A stretch of DNA of 64,000 nucleotides from Firmicutes bacterium UBA6811. GTDB taxonomy: Bacteria > Bacillota > SHA-98 > UBA4971. The position numbers and the translations under genes were made by a program. Below, piece after piece: positions 37,730 through 47,412 of the stretch; positions within the stretch are counted from its first letter, which is position 1; the number at the start of each line of letters is the position of its first letter. The notes below the pieces were generated by a model that worked only from the letters and a program-made list of their open reading frames with translations, was not told where the DNA came from and ran no database searches. Location: contig DKEX01000096.1 of NCBI GenBank assembly GCA_002452295.1, forward strand, positions 23,356 to 87,355, read 5' to 3'.

Positions 37730-39652
37730 TTAGACTGTAAAGGATCCCACCAGCTTTCGGAGGTCCGCTGCCAGCTCTGCGAGGCGGCTCGCAGAGCTGG
37801 TCATTTCGGCGACCGCTGCCGCCATTTCTTCAGTGGAGGTCGAGACCTGTTCTGCCGAGGCTGCCGTTTGGGCCGAGACCGAGGCCACGGCCTCCACGGC
37901 CTTTCGGACTTCCTCGCTTGCTGCAGCCATCTCCTCGGTCGCGGCTGTGTTCTCCTCGGTTATGCTGGCTGTACTCTCGATAGCCTTGATGGCCTGCGAG
38001 CTATGGGACGCCATCTCCTGTACCAGCACCGCGATGTTTTCGACCTCCGACGCGACGTGTGCGACGGCGTCCATTATGTCCGAAAGCGCCTGGCCCGCCT
38101 CTCCGGCGAGGGCGTTGCCGCCTGCCGCGTCGGCGGCCGTCACCTCCATGGACCTGTCGGCCGCCCCGGCGCTCTGTTGCATCTTGCTGACAATGGCAGC
38201 GATTTCCTTGGTGGCCTCACTGGACCTCGTTGCGAGCTTGCCAACCTCGTCGGCGACCACAGCGAACCCCCTGCCGTGTTCGCCGGCCCTGGCTGCTTCT
38301 ATCGCAGCATTCAGGGCGAGAAGGTTGGTCTGCTCGGCTATTTCGTCGATGACCTCAACGATGTTTCCGATCCTTGTGGAGTCCTCCCCAAGCTGGCCAG
38401 TGGCTCTTGCTGCCTCGCCAGTGAGGTCCGCGATCCTCCTCATGCTGACTATCGCCTTGCCCACGGCTTCCTTCCCGGAGAGAGCCGTGGCACGCATGCC
38501 GTCAAACGCCCGGACAAGGGAATCCGCGCTCTTCGCCACCGCATCGATAGCGCTTACCATCTGCGAGACAGTGTTGCTTGCCTCCGTCACCGACGCGACC
38601 TGGTCCTCGGCGCCCCTCGCTATCTGGTTTATGGCTTCGCCCAGTTGATTCATGGTCCTGTGGGTGTCATGGGCGCGGCGGGTCTGCTCTGCTGCTCCGC
38701 CGGCCACGTTCTGCATGATCCCGGTGATCTGGGTGGTCGAATCGTTCGCATCGGCGGCATTCTTCGCCAGGCTCTCGCCTGTTGAGGCAAGCTCGCGCGA
38801 AGACTCCCCGATCCGCGTGACTAGAGTCCTCAGGTTTCCAACCATGTCCGCGAACGCCCGAGACAGGACGGCGATTTCGTCGCGACTCCTGACTGTGGGG
38901 ACTTGTTGCGCGAGATTCCCTTTGGCGATCTCCGAAGCCACCCTCGTCAGCCTTGAAACCGGGCGGGTGATGCTCCACGTGATGGTGATTCCTGTAACCA
39001 GCCCTGCGAGGATGGCGATTGCCAGCCCTCCGAAGAGGATCATCCTGACCCGGTCGCTCTCGCTCCTGGCTGATGATACCTGCTTTGCGTGTTCCTTGCT
39101 GATAGAATCGATCCACTGGTCCGCGGCGGCGCTCAGCCTTGCGATGAGCGGCAGCCCCTCGGTGCGGATGAACTCGATGGCCTTCTCAGAGTCACCAGCC
39201 TGGACCAGCATTTTGGCGATGTTCGCACGCGATCCGAAGCTGGTGTTGGCGTCGCCGAGTTCCTGGAGGTACCCTGCCATGCTGGTCTCGTCAGGCATCA
39301 CGATGAGTATGTTGCGGATCTCCGCCTTGGAGGTCTCGTCCGCTGCTTCAAAGTCCTTGAGCGCCTGTTCGTCCTGGCTAAGCGCGTACGAAAGGATCGT
39401 CGCAGCTTTCTTCCACGTGGCGATTCGGAGGCTGTCGATGTGCTTCTGCAAAGGCACGCCGGACTCCAGAATCTGCGAGTACAGGCGCTCCTGCGCATGA
39501 ATGCCTCGAATGCCGAGATAGGCTACAGCACCCATCAGGATCAGAAGCAACACGACCATGCCCATGATCTTCGACCCTATGCCCGACCGCAGTGCAAACC
39601 TCGGTCGCCAGAGTCCTGACAGGCGTTGGGCGAAGGCAAACCTGCTTCTCAT
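37730..39652 (-). CDS. Methyl-accepting chemotaxis protein
   Basis: A 640-residue chemoreceptor. A first helix (about residues 28-49) and a second (about 205-228, [25 protein letters not shown]) enclose an extracytoplasmic helical sensor of the 4HB_MCP type ([36 protein letters not shown]). HAMP follows ([24 protein letters not shown]), then the coiled-coil signalling domain with the conserved hairpin [34 protein letters not shown] (about 435-470). Ligand unknown. It implies motility or pilus-based taxis elsewhere in the genome. Confidence 0.95.
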   Translation of the reverse strand: MRSRFAFAQRLSGLWRPRFALRSGIGSKIMGMVVLLLILMGAVAYLGIRGIHAQERLYSQILESGVPLQKHIDSLRIATWKKAATILSYALSQDEQALKDFEAADETSKAEIRNILIVMPDETSMAGYLQELGDANTSFGSRANIAKMLVQAGDSEKAIEFIRTEGLPLIARLSAAADQWIDSISKEHAKQVSSARSESDRVRMILFGGLAIAILAGLVTGITITWSITRPVSRLTRVASEIAKGNLAQQVPTVRSRDEIAVLSRAFADMVGNLRTLVTRIGESSRELASTGESLAKNAADANDSTTQITGIMQNVAGGAAEQTRRAHDTHRTMNQLGEAINQIARGAEDQVASVTEASNTVSQMVSAIDAVAKSADSLVRAFDGMRATALSGKEAVGKAIVSMRRIADLTGEAARATGQLGEDSTRIGNIVEVIDEIAEQTNLLALNAAIEAARAGEHGRGFAVVADEVGKLATRSSEATKEIAAIVSKMQQSAGAADRSMEVTAADAAGGNALAGEAGQALSDIMDAVAHVASEVENIAVLVQEMASHSSQAIKAIESTASITEENTAATEEMAAASEEVRKAVEAVASVSAQTAASAEQVSTSTEEMAAAVAEMTSSASRLAELAADLRKLVGSFTV

Positions 39653-39926
39653 AGGACCGCCTCCAGGTACGTAGTCTAGTGCGGAGGATGGATCGAGTTG
39701 CCTGCCCGACCATTATCCGACACTGAAAGGGAAAATTCGCCATACTTCGCCGATCTCCTCCCGAAGACGCTGTTTGGAGGGGCAAAGCATCTCCCATGTC
39801 CTTCAGCAGGCGCAGGTCACGTCGAACTCCATGTTTGCAGAAGCGAGGGGTTCGCCTCGCCACCAGACGCTTTGCCATCAATTGTGGGTGGCTGTGAGCA
39901 GGATTGGCATAGGATGGCAGTTGCCA

Positions 39927-39955
39927 TTGCTTTCCCCTGGAGACTATGGTACAAT
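39927..39955 (+). promoter_or_regulatory. Promoter of the diguanylate cyclase gene
   Basis: TTGCTT (39927-39932) and TACAAT (39950-39955) are 17 bp apart with TG one base before the -10, an extended -10 arrangement. The rest of 39653-40155 shows no gene; a leader of about 190 bases would precede the start codon, with no recognised riboswitch. Confidence 0.7.
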
Positions 39956-40155
39956 ACATACACAAGGGAGTCGCGCGTATTTCGGGGGTTGTTTCCACAG
40001 GCCTATAGCAGCAAGGACGGCCACACGCATTCCTGAACGACGTGGGTGGCGTGACACGTCGTCGCCATGGCCGTTGTGTGCATCGACCCGGCCGCGAGCG
40101 CTTTCGAGCGCGCCGTCGAACTCCCCGAGGTTGCATTGGGGCGAGGGTGGGAGAC

Positions 40156-41292
40156 GTGACCCGGGAGAGACCTGCACATCCAGGCGTATTCACGGGGCGT
40201 AACACGCCGATCATGGACAACCTGTGGCTGTCGGCGGTTGTCGCGTGCATACTGCTTGGCGTCGCGTTCTTCGATGAGATCGAATGGCAGCCCGGGTCCT
40301 TTCCCGGGGCGCTCGCGGTGGCCGGGCTGGTCTACGGCTGGCTGAAACGCGTGATAGCGACCGCGGCACGAGGGCACGGGCTGTTGCTGGGCATCCTGCT
40401 CACGGGCGCGGACATCGTGTTCATCGGAGCGACGATATACGTATCAGGCGGACCTGCAAGCCCATTCTGGCCCCTGTTTGCCCTGCCGATACTCGCGACC
40501 ACGCTGAGGTTCGGGCTCAGGATGGGGCTCACGGCGACCGTCGTGGCATGCGGCCTCTCCCTTGCCGTGCTGGCAGCCGGGAGGTTCGCGCACGGGCTTT
40601 CGGGGCTGAACCTCCTGAGGTTCATGTTCATGATCGCCATGTTCCTGCTTTTCAGCTTCTTCTTCGGCACCCTGGTGGAGGAGGAGAAGAAGCTACGTCA
40701 GGATATCCTCGCGCTCTCGAGAACCGACCCACTCACCGGGATCTACAACCACCGCTACCTCCTCGACGTCCTTCAGAGCGAGACCAGGCGAGCCGCCAGA
40801 TATGGCGAGCCGCTGGCTGTGAGCATGATAGACCTGGATCTCTTCAAGAGCGTCAACGACACCTTCGGGCATCTCGTGGGAGACAGGATCCTCATTCAAA
40901 TGGTGGACACGCTGAAAACCACGTTTCGGGCCACCGACCACCTGGCCCGCTATGGAGGCGATGAGATAGTCGCGGTGATGCCGAAGGCGGCGCGCGAAGA
41001 CGCCCTCGCCGCACTGGGAAGGGCCAGGGAGAGGATCGCGGGAGCGACCTTTTCAGGGCCGAACGGCCAGAGCCTGCGGATCACGATAAGCGCTGGAGCG
41101 GCCGTGTTTCCCGACCACGGCGGCGATGCCCTTACCCTCCTCGACATGGCTGACCGGGCGATGTACGTGGCGAAGAACTCCGGTGGCAACCGCGTTCAGT
41201 TCTATGACCCTTCCCTCTCCGATACCTCTGATGAGACGGCCCTCGAAGTTGCCTCGACCGCAGACCCGCGTCCAGAGCCGTCGATGACTTGA
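40156..41292 (+). CDS. Membrane diguanylate cyclase (GGDEF domain)
   Basis: A 378-residue protein from GTG 40156, which follows GGTGGGAG; ATG 40213 is an alternative. The N-terminal half has about six hydrophobic segments (residues about 20-175). The C-terminal GGDEF domain starts at LSRTDPLTGIYNHRYLLD, with IDLDLFKSVNDTFGHLVGD metal and base contacts and the active-site signature GGDEI at residues 267-271. The product-inhibition I-site R-A-T-D lies five residues before it, so cyclic-di-GMP synthesis should be feedback-inhibited. The sensory input of the membrane part is unknown. Confidence 0.93.
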   Translation: MTRERPAHPGVFTGRNTPIMDNLWLSAVVACILLGVAFFDEIEWQPGSFPGALAVAGLVYGWLKRVIATAARGHGLLLGILLTGADIVFIGATIYVSGGPASPFWPLFALPILATTLRFGLRMGLTATVVACGLSLAVLAAGRFAHGLSGLNLLRFMFMIAMFLLFSFFFGTLVEEEKKLRQDILALSRTDPLTGIYNHRYLLDVLQSETRRAARYGEPLAVSMIDLDLFKSVNDTFGHLVGDRILIQMVDTLKTTFRATDHLARYGGDEIVAVMPKAAREDALAALGRARERIAGATFSGPNGQSLRITISAGAAVFPDHGGDALTLLDMADRAMYVAKNSGGNRVQFYDPSLSDTSDETALEVASTADPRPEPSMT

Positions 41293-41362
41293 ACGTCACG
41301 GGAGGAGTTCCCGGGCGTCTGACGAAACTACACAGCAAAAGCGAAGAAGGAGGGTGGATGCC

Positions 41363-41845
41363 TTGGAGAAGGTCCTGCTAGTGGAGCACGAGAAGTGTAC
41401 AGCGTGCCGCATCTGTGAGCTCGTGTGCTCGGCGAAACATGCGGGGGCGTTCAACCCCGCGAAGGCGCGGATCACCGTGGCGACGTTTCTCGAGGACAAC
41501 TTCTTCTTCCCGCTCACATGCCAGCATTGTGAGGAGCCTCTCTGTCAGGATGTGTGTCCCACCGGTGCCATATCGAGACACCCTGAGACCGCGGCCGTCA
41601 TCATCGACGATGCGAAGTGCATCGGGTGCAGAATGTGCCAGGCCGCATGCCCCTTCGGTGCCGTCTCCTACTCCCCGTCGGAAGACAAGGTGGTGAAGTG
41701 CGATCTGTGCGGCGGCGAGCCTGAGTGCGTGCTGTTCTGCCCGTGGGATGCGATCAAGTATACTAAGGCCGACGACGCTGCGTTGCGCAGGCGCAAAGCT
41801 GTGGGCGAGAAGCTCAAGAAGGCCCTGCAGGAGGTGAAGGTGTGA
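41363..41845 (+). CDS. 4Fe-4S ferredoxin-type electron transfer protein
   Basis: A 160-residue iron-sulfur protein of the DmsB/HycB/AOR-associated kind. Four cysteine groups are seen: [35 protein letters not shown] and [14 protein letters not shown], enough for three to four [4Fe-4S] clusters. TTG 41363 lies eight bases after AAGGAGGG and gives [15 protein letters not shown] 41354 is too close to that site. Its stop overlaps the AOR start, so it is the likely electron partner of AOR. Confidence 0.92.
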   Translation: MEKVLLVEHEKCTACRICELVCSAKHAGAFNPAKARITVATFLEDNFFFPLTCQHCEEPLCQDVCPTGAISRHPETAAVIIDDAKCIGCRMCQAACPFGAVSYSPSEDKVVKCDLCGGEPECVLFCPWDAIKYTKADDAALRRRKAVGEKLKKALQEVKV

Positions 41846-43650
41846 TGTACGGCTGGGTAGGAAAGACGCTTCGGGTCAACCTCAACGACAGGTCCGCAGC
41901 CGTCGAGGATCTGTGCCCTGAACTCGCCGAGAAGTACCTTGGAGCGAGGGGCCTGGGCACCAAGATCCTCTATGACGAGCTTGTGCCCGGTGTAGACCCC
42001 CTCGGCCCGGACAACAAGATCATCTTCGCCACCGGGCCTCTCACCGGAACAGCCGCCACGTCGGCCGGTCGGTACAACGTTATCACGAAATCGCCGCTCA
42101 CGGGGTTTATCGCCGCATCCAACTCCGGTGGGTATTTCCCCGCGGAGATGAAGTACGCCGGGTTTGACGCCATCATCGTGGAGGGCGCTGCAGACGAGCC
42201 GGTGTACATCTGGGTCCATGACGGCAAGGCCGAGATTCGGGCCGCAAAACACGTCTGGGGCAAGAACACCGCCCAGACCACCGATATCCTGATCGGGGAG
42301 ACTCACCCCGACGCGAAAGTCGCATGCATCGGCCCCGCCGGTGAGAGACTCGTGCTCTTTTCGTGCGTGGTGAACGAGAAGGGCCGCGCCGCCGGACGAT
42401 CAGGGGTCGGCGCCGTCATGGGCTCCAAGAACCTGAAGGCCATCGTGGTGAGGGGCACAGGCGACGTGAAGGTGGCAGACCAGGCGAAGTTCAGGGAGGC
42501 GGTGCTGGCGGCCCTCAAGAAGATCAAGGAGGCGCCTGTTACCTCGCAGGGCCTCCCAACGTACGGGACAGCCGTTCTTGTGAACGTCATCAACCAGCAC
42601 GGAGCGTTCCCGACGCGCAACTTCCAGACAGGCGTGTTCGAGGGCGCCGAGAAGATATCCGGCGAGGCCCTTGCCGCCAAGTTTCTCGTGAGAAAGCGCG
42701 CGTGTTTCGGGTGCCCCATCGCCTGCGGGCGGCCGAGCGCCGTGAGGAGCGGCAAGTACCAGGGCGCGGGCGAAGGCCCCGAGTACGAGACCATCTGGGC
42801 GCTGGGCGCGACCTGTGCCGTCGATGACCTCGAGGCCATAACCAAGGCCAACTACCTGTGTAACGAGCTTGGCCTCGACCCCATAACCATGGGCTCTACC
42901 ATAGCGTGCGCCATGGAGCTATATGAGAAGGGGTATCTCCCGGAGAGCGCAACTGATATCCCGCTCAGGTTCGGCGACGCCGACGCCATGGTCGAGGCGA
43001 CGCGCAAGACCGCCTACCGGGAGGGCATCGGTGACCTGCTCGCGAAGGGTTCGTACCGGCTCGCCGCGGAGTTCGGCCATCCCGAGCTATCCATGAGCGC
43101 AAAGAAACAGGAGTACCCGGCGTACGATCCGCGTGGCGCGAAGGGCATCGGGCTCAACTATGCCACTTCTAACAGGGGCGGCTGCCACGTTAGGGGCTAC
43201 ACGATCTCGCCGGAGATCCTCGGTGTCCCGGAGAAGATAGACCCACTCTCCAAGGACGGGAAAGCCGCCTGGGTCAAGGCATTTCAGGACGTAACCTCCC
43301 TTGTGGACTCGGTCGGCATGTGCCTGTTCACCACCTTCGCACTGGGCGCGCCCGACGTGGCGAGTATGCTCGAGCCTGCGACGGGGATCGGGTTCCCCAC
43401 TGAGAAGGCGCTACTCGCGGGCGAGCGCATCTGGAACCTCGAGCGCCTCTTCAACCTGAGAGAGGGGCTCACGAAAGACGACGATACTCTGGCTCCGAGG
43501 CTGCTCACCGAGCCAATGCCGGAGGGGCCCGCCGCCGGGCAGGTGGTGGAGCTTGCCGACATGCTGGCGGACTATTACCGAGCCAGGGGCTGGACTGACG
43601 ATGGCAAGCCTTCGACGGAGACCCTGGACCGGCTCGAGCTCGCTGGCTGA
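41845..43650 (+). CDS. aor: Tungsten-containing aldehyde:ferredoxin oxidoreductase
   Basis: A 601-residue enzyme oxidising aldehydes to acids, or reducing acids, with ferredoxin-type partners. ATG 41845 overlaps the previous stop (TGATG). The opening [84 protein letters not shown] (pterin binding), CFGCPIAC plus a later cysteine in SVGMCLFT for the [4Fe-4S] cluster, and [32 protein letters not shown] all match. Tungsten versus molybdenum cannot be read from sequence. Confidence 0.96.
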   Translation: MYGWVGKTLRVNLNDRSAAVEDLCPELAEKYLGARGLGTKILYDELVPGVDPLGPDNKIIFATGPLTGTAATSAGRYNVITKSPLTGFIAASNSGGYFPAEMKYAGFDAIIVEGAADEPVYIWVHDGKAEIRAAKHVWGKNTAQTTDILIGETHPDAKVACIGPAGERLVLFSCVVNEKGRAAGRSGVGAVMGSKNLKAIVVRGTGDVKVADQAKFREAVLAALKKIKEAPVTSQGLPTYGTAVLVNVINQHGAFPTRNFQTGVFEGAEKISGEALAAKFLVRKRACFGCPIACGRPSAVRSGKYQGAGEGPEYETIWALGATCAVDDLEAITKANYLCNELGLDPITMGSTIACAMELYEKGYLPESATDIPLRFGDADAMVEATRKTAYREGIGDLLAKGSYRLAAEFGHPELSMSAKKQEYPAYDPRGAKGIGLNYATSNRGGCHVRGYTISPEILGVPEKIDPLSKDGKAAWVKAFQDVTSLVDSVGMCLFTTFALGAPDVASMLEPATGIGFPTEKALLAGERIWNLERLFNLREGLTKDDDTLAPRLLTEPMPEGPAAGQVVELADMLADYYRARGWTDDGKPSTETLDRLELAG

Positions 43651-43706
43651 CACCCGCACGTCGGGTGCTGAGGGGCTGGCGCGAAGGGAGGGGGCGCCTT
43701 CTGCGG

Positions 43707-43979
43707 GTGCGGTTCTTCTTCTTCGTGAAAGAGGCGGCGGGTGAGGACGAGGTCTTCATCCCCGCGGAGGCGGCCCCCGACCTCGAGGCGCTCATCCAGG
43801 TGTTGGTGGGGCGGTTTGGCGAGAGGTTTGCTCGCGAGGTGCTCACGAGCGACGGCGAGGTCCGGCGCGATGTCAACATCCTCGTGAACGGTCGTAACGT
43901 CCAGTTTCTGGCCGGGCCTGACACCAGGCTGAAGGACGAGGACACCGTGAGCTTTCTCTCGGCGGTCGCCGGCGGGTGA
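43707..43979 (+). CDS. MoaD/ThiS-like sulfur carrier
   Basis: A small ubiquitin-fold protein, 90 residues from GTG 43707 (MRFFFFVKEAAGEDEVFIPAE), ending in the Gly-Gly tail (SAVAGG) that is thiocarboxylated to supply sulfur for molybdopterin. The Shine-Dalgarno GGGAGGGGG ends 13 bases before this GTG; the CTG at 43701 is better spaced and may be the true start. Its place directly after AOR suggests it serves the pterin cofactor of that enzyme. Confidence 0.88.
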   Translation: MRFFFFVKEAAGEDEVFIPAEAAPDLEALIQVLVGRFGERFAREVLTSDGEVRRDVNILVNGRNVQFLAGPDTRLKDEDTVSFLSAVAGG

Positions 43980-43990
43980 CCAGGCGGCCG

Positions 43991-44016
43991 CCCGGTCCGG
44001 ACCTGCCCGGACCGGG
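43991..44016. other. Perfect 10-bp stem hairpin
   Basis: CCCGGTCCGG (43991-44000) pairs perfectly with CCGGACCGGG (44007-44016) around a six-base loop. There is no T tract, so it may be an mRNA-processing or stability element between moaD and the FAD oxidoreductase gene rather than a terminator. Confidence 0.5.
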
Positions 44017-44160
44017 CCGGAGCCGATGTCCCGTCAGGTGGCGGAGCTGTGTCCCGGGGGCTGCGCGGCACCGGCGCAGTCGTAGCTGCAGGCAAAGGCA
44101 TTGCCCGTGTACAAGCGCTGATGTCTGCGTTCGGATGGGCATACGTTGGGGGGAAGTCCT

Positions 44161-45420
44161 ATGAAGTACGTGATCCTTGGAAACGGCCCGGCGGGCGTGA
44201 GCGCCCTCGTAGCCATCCGGGAGCTGGACCCGGCCGGGGAGATCACGGTGGTGTCGCCGGAGACCTGGCGCTACTACTCAAAGATCCTCCTGACCCGCTG
44301 GATCGCGGGAAAGGTGCGGTTCCCCAATCTCTTCCTGGCCGGCGAGGGCTTCTATGACCGCAACGGCGTGAAGACCCTGTTCGGGGTGGCCGCGACCCGC
44401 ATCGACCCGGAGAGGCCGGTGGTCGAGCTCTCTAACAGGCAGCGACTGGATTACGACAGACTGCTCCTGGCGATGGGAAGCTCTCCTCAGGTGCCTGACA
44501 TCCGCGGCATAAGGCTTCCCGGCGTCCACTATCTGAGGACGTTCGACGATGCGGAACGGATCGCCCTGGCCGCACCGTCGGCCCGACGGGCTGTGGTGAT
44601 AGGGGGCGGCCTCGTCAGCCTCAAGACCGCGGAGGGGCTCCTCGCGCGGGGCCTCGAGGTATGGGTGGTCGTGTCGTCCGATAGGCTGCTATCGCAGATC
44701 ACCGCGCCGGAGGATTCCGAGGCGGTGCTCCGGATCTTCCAGGGGCCGCCCGGGCTTCACATCGTCCTGGGGTGCGATGTCAGCGAGCTCGAGGGCAGGG
44801 GGCGGGTCGAGGAGGCTCACCTCAGCACGGGTGAGAGGGTCGAGTGCGACATCGTCGTGGTCGGCAAGGGCGTCACGCCGAACATCCTCGTCACGCGCGG
44901 CACCGGGATCGCCACGGCGCGCGGGGTCATCGTCGACGGCAGGATGCAGACCAGCGTTCCCGGGATATACGCAGCCGGCGACATTGCCGAGTGTTACGAC
45001 ATCGCCCGCGGGAAGGCCGCCCTCAACGCGCTCTGGTCGAGCGCCGTGTGGCAGGGCAGGGTGGCGGGTTACAACATGGCGGGGCGGGATGTGTCATACG
45101 CCGGTGACGTGGCCCTGAACTCCGTCACGTTCGGCGGCGGGTGCGTTGTGGCCCTGGGGCGGCCCCGCCCCGAGGCAGGCGACGAGGTGCACACGTTGGC
45201 CGGCAAGGGCGGCGGCGAATACGCGCGGCTCGTGTTCCGCGACGGCCGGCTTGTGGGGGCCGTGCTCACCGGACGCGCGGTGGAGACGGCCGGGGTGCTT
45301 CGCAGCCTCATCGTGCGGCAGGCCGACGCGACTCCGATCATGGACAGGCTGCTGGGCGGCAGGACGTCATACCCCAGGATTCTGAATCTGAAGCTGTCGG
45401 TGTCAGGGATTGCTTCCTGA
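44161..45420 (+). CDS. NAD(P)/FAD-dependent oxidoreductase
   Basis: A 419-residue pyridine nucleotide-disulfide type flavoprotein. ATG 44161 lies after GGGGGGAAG. FAD-binding YVILGNGPAGVSALVAIREL, then AMGSSPQVPDIRG, the NAD(P)-binding AVVIGGGLVSLKTAEGLLARG, and the second FAD motif TSVPGIYAAGDIAECYDI. The C-terminal domain resembles nitrite reductase/NADH oxidase relatives. It belongs to the type that follows AOR in many anaerobes, presumably linking AOR electrons or ferredoxin to NAD(H). Confidence 0.9.
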   Translation: MKYVILGNGPAGVSALVAIRELDPAGEITVVSPETWRYYSKILLTRWIAGKVRFPNLFLAGEGFYDRNGVKTLFGVAATRIDPERPVVELSNRQRLDYDRLLLAMGSSPQVPDIRGIRLPGVHYLRTFDDAERIALAAPSARRAVVIGGGLVSLKTAEGLLARGLEVWVVVSSDRLLSQITAPEDSEAVLRIFQGPPGLHIVLGCDVSELEGRGRVEEAHLSTGERVECDIVVVGKGVTPNILVTRGTGIATARGVIVDGRMQTSVPGIYAAGDIAECYDIARGKAALNALWSSAVWQGRVAGYNMAGRDVSYAGDVALNSVTFGGGCVVALGRPRPEAGDEVHTLAGKGGGEYARLVFRDGRLVGAVLTGRAVETAGVLRSLIVRQADATPIMDRLLGGRTSYPRILNLKLSVSGIAS

Positions 45421-45534
45421 CACCGGGTTCCCCTCATGTCCTTTCACTCTTGCGCGTGTCCGCTGCGGGTCACTCGATCAAGCAGACCTGTTGTGGCGGG
45501 GCCGGATGCGGCCTGCCACAGGAATGCTGGGAAT

Positions 45535-45753
45535 CTAGACGGCCTCCACCCGCTTGACCTCGGGCACCTCTTCCTTGAGCGCCCGCTCAACGCCGTTCTT
45601 CAGGGTCATCATGGACATCGGGCACCCGACGCACGCGCCCGTCAGCCTCACCTTCACCACGCCATCGTCGACGCTGACGAGCTCGACGTCGCCGCCGTGG
45701 GCCTGTAAAGCGAACCTGATCTTCTCCAGCGCCTTCTCGATCTTTTCCTGCAA
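45535..45753 (-). CDS. NifU-like Fe-S cluster scaffold domain protein
   Basis: A 72-residue protein equal to the NifU C-terminal domain: MQEKIEKALEKIRFALQAHGGDVELVSVDDGVVKVRLTGACVGCPMSMMTLKNGVE, with the cluster-binding CxxC in GACVGCP. It starts at TTG 45753 with GGGGAGG about eight bases upstream. Such short Nfu proteins carry or deliver iron-sulfur clusters; the neighbouring Fe-S enzymes are natural clients. It is convergent with the FAD oxidoreductase gene. Confidence 0.95.
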   Translation of the reverse strand: MQEKIEKALEKIRFALQAHGGDVELVSVDDGVVKVRLTGACVGCPMSMMTLKNGVERALKEEVPEVKRVEAV

Positions 45754-45800
45754 CGCTTACGCCTCCCCGGTCGAAGTTCTGGGACCATGCTGTCTTCAAG

Positions 45801-45806
45801 ATTATA
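45801..45806 (-). promoter_or_regulatory. -10 element of the nifU-like gene
   Basis: Minus-strand TATAAT at 45806-45801, 48 bases before the start codon. The -35 region (near 45829) is poor. Confidence 0.5.
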
Positions 45807-45937
45807 CACCGTAAGTATGGCGCAAGTCGAGCAGACGAATTCAGGCGAGGACCAAGGCATGGCGATGCGAGAGCGCGCCTGCGGCGGCACGTTCCGGTGA
45901 CGTCGCAGGCACGCCTCGGGCTTCAGCGGCGCGGGGC

Positions 45938-45973
45938 GCAGCGCCGGTTGGCCTCCCGGTCATCCGGCGCTGC
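45938..45973. terminator. Inverted repeat after the LysM gene
   Basis: GCAGCGCCGG (45938-45947) pairs perfectly with CCGGCGCTGC (45964-45973), just past the minus-strand LysM gene stop at 46009. No T run follows, so termination is only possible. Confidence 0.4.
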
Positions 45974-46008
45974 CTATGCAGGTGATCCTCAGGGCGTGGG
46001 GAGAGGAC

Positions 46009-46935
46009 TCACGTTATCTGGATTTCCACGCTCAGCCTGACGCCCGTCCCGGTGTTGACCGCTGTGACGGTGTATACACCCGGCCGGACCGGCACCCCTT
46101 CGTTCGTCGTCTGGTTCCAGGTCTGAAGGAAGATCATGTTCCCGCCGGGCGGCAGCGTGACCCGCTCTATCGCAAACGTGAAGAACTTCCCCGCCGACCA
46201 GCGCCATATCTCCCTCGTGTCGCGGGTGACGATGAAATCAAACCTCTGGCTGGACCGGTACGTGATCGTCACAGGGCTTGTGGTGACGTTGGTCTTCGTC
46301 AGGCTCATGCGCACAGGCTCGCCCCGGGCATAGCTGACCTTGTTCACCATGAACGTGTGCCGCAGGCCGTCTTGCACCACAGAGACCTGGTTCACCCCGG
46401 TCACGGGTGCCGGTGGCGTCGGTGGAGGCCCAGGGGGTACTGGAGGCCCGGGTGGCACGGGCGGCGTCGGCACCGGCGGCGCTGGCGGAGGCGGCGGAGA
46501 CGGCACGGGAGGCGGCGTGACTGGCGGTCCGGGCGGCACCACGGGTGGTGGAGGCGGCGGCAACGGCGTCGGGATCACGATGGTCGGCCTTATCGGCACG
46601 AGCAGCACCTGTCCGACGACGATGAAGTCCGGGTTCGGAATGCGGTTTATGGCCGCAAGCACTTCCACGGTGGTCCCGAACCTCGCGGCTATCTCCGCGA
46701 GCGTGTCGCCTGGCTGGACGATGTATAGACGAAAACCAACCGGCACCGCGATGGGCGGGGGGGGCGACGGGGTCACCGGCGGCGCCGCCGGCACGGGAAT
46801 CTGGAGCACCTGTCCGACGAAGATCACGTCGGGATTCGCGATGTTGTTAGCCTCAACAATCGCCTCGACCGTGGTGCCGAACCTCTCCGCAATGAGAGCA
46901 AGGGTGTCGCCAGGCTGGACTATATACGTGATCAT
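46009..46935 (-). CDS. LysM-LysM-BsuPI domain protein
   Basis: A 308-residue protein from ATG 46935, which follows GGGAGGGA. Two LysM repeats, ITYIVQPGDTLALIAERFGTTVEAIVEANNIANPDVIFVGQVLQIP (1-47) and a near copy at about 72-115, bind peptidoglycan or chitin-like glycans. A Pro-rich linker (about 120-185, PPPPPPVVPPGPPV and similar) leads to a C-terminal domain like the intracellular proteinase inhibitor BsuPI (about 200-305). No signal peptide is seen, as in several LysM spore-coat proteins of Firmicutes, so a role on the spore or cell surface is possible. Length and domain edges are read by eye. Confidence 0.85.
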   Translation of the reverse strand: MITYIVQPGDTLALIAERFGTTVEAIVEANNIANPDVIFVGQVLQIPVPAAPPVTPSPPPPIAVPVGFRLYIVQPGDTLAEIAARFGTTVEVLAAINRIPNPDFIVVGQVLLVPIRPTIVIPTPLPPPPPPVVPPGPPVTPPPVPSPPPPPAPPVPTPPVPPGPPVPPGPPPTPPAPVTGVNQVSVVQDGLRHTFMVNKVSYARGEPVRMSLTKTNVTTSPVTITYRSSQRFDFIVTRDTREIWRWSAGKFFTFAIERVTLPPGGNMIFLQTWNQTTNEGVPVRPGVYTVTAVNTGTGVRLSVEIQIT

Positions 46936-47412
46936 GGCAATTCCCTCCCGGCGTCGTATGCCCTGAACCGGGATCACCCGGTGCGAGGGCCGACAATTCC
47001 TCACAACATGTTATTCTATGTGCAGCACGGTGTTGCCTGTTGCCCGGCCATAGAGCGGGGAACCGACCTGATGTCCCCTTAAAGGAATACACGCAAGAGA
47101 GTCGAACAAAGAGCGTAGAGGAACCTGACATCACCCGGGCGCAACACGCATAGACCAGAGTATGGTCGGTTTGCCTGCGGGCCGGATGTCGTCGAGGGGC
47201 TCCGCCGGGACCGTGCCGGGGTCGTATCGCCGAACCTGCCCCAGGGGCCGAGGGAAGGCAGGGTTGCGCCCCCGGGGCACCTGATACGTGCGCCTGGCGC
47301 AAGACCCATTGGGAGCGTGCGACCCCTTGCAGGTGCGAACCCGTAGTCCAGTGCCAGCTACCCCTGGAGATGCGTCAGCGATCCCTGGGGTTGTGCTCAA
47401 AGGAGGCAGCGC
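46936..47412. other. Gene-free spacer between divergent genes
   Basis: About 480 bases separate the LysM gene (minus) and the AMMECR1 gene (plus). A TAGAAT-like -10 on the minus strand near 47017 may serve the LysM gene, with no good -35. I see no gene, RNA or repeat here with confidence. Confidence 0.4.

Noticed and set aside
37346..38785. 479-codon plus frame overlapping the hutU end and the chemoreceptor
   Set aside because: Antisense shadow of the coiled-coil chemoreceptor; cysteine and glycine repeats reflect the receptor's Ala/Glu codons.
39956..40155. Cyclic-di-GMP riboswitch in the diguanylate cyclase leader
   Set aside because: I looked for GEMM-I/II conserved elements and found none in order.
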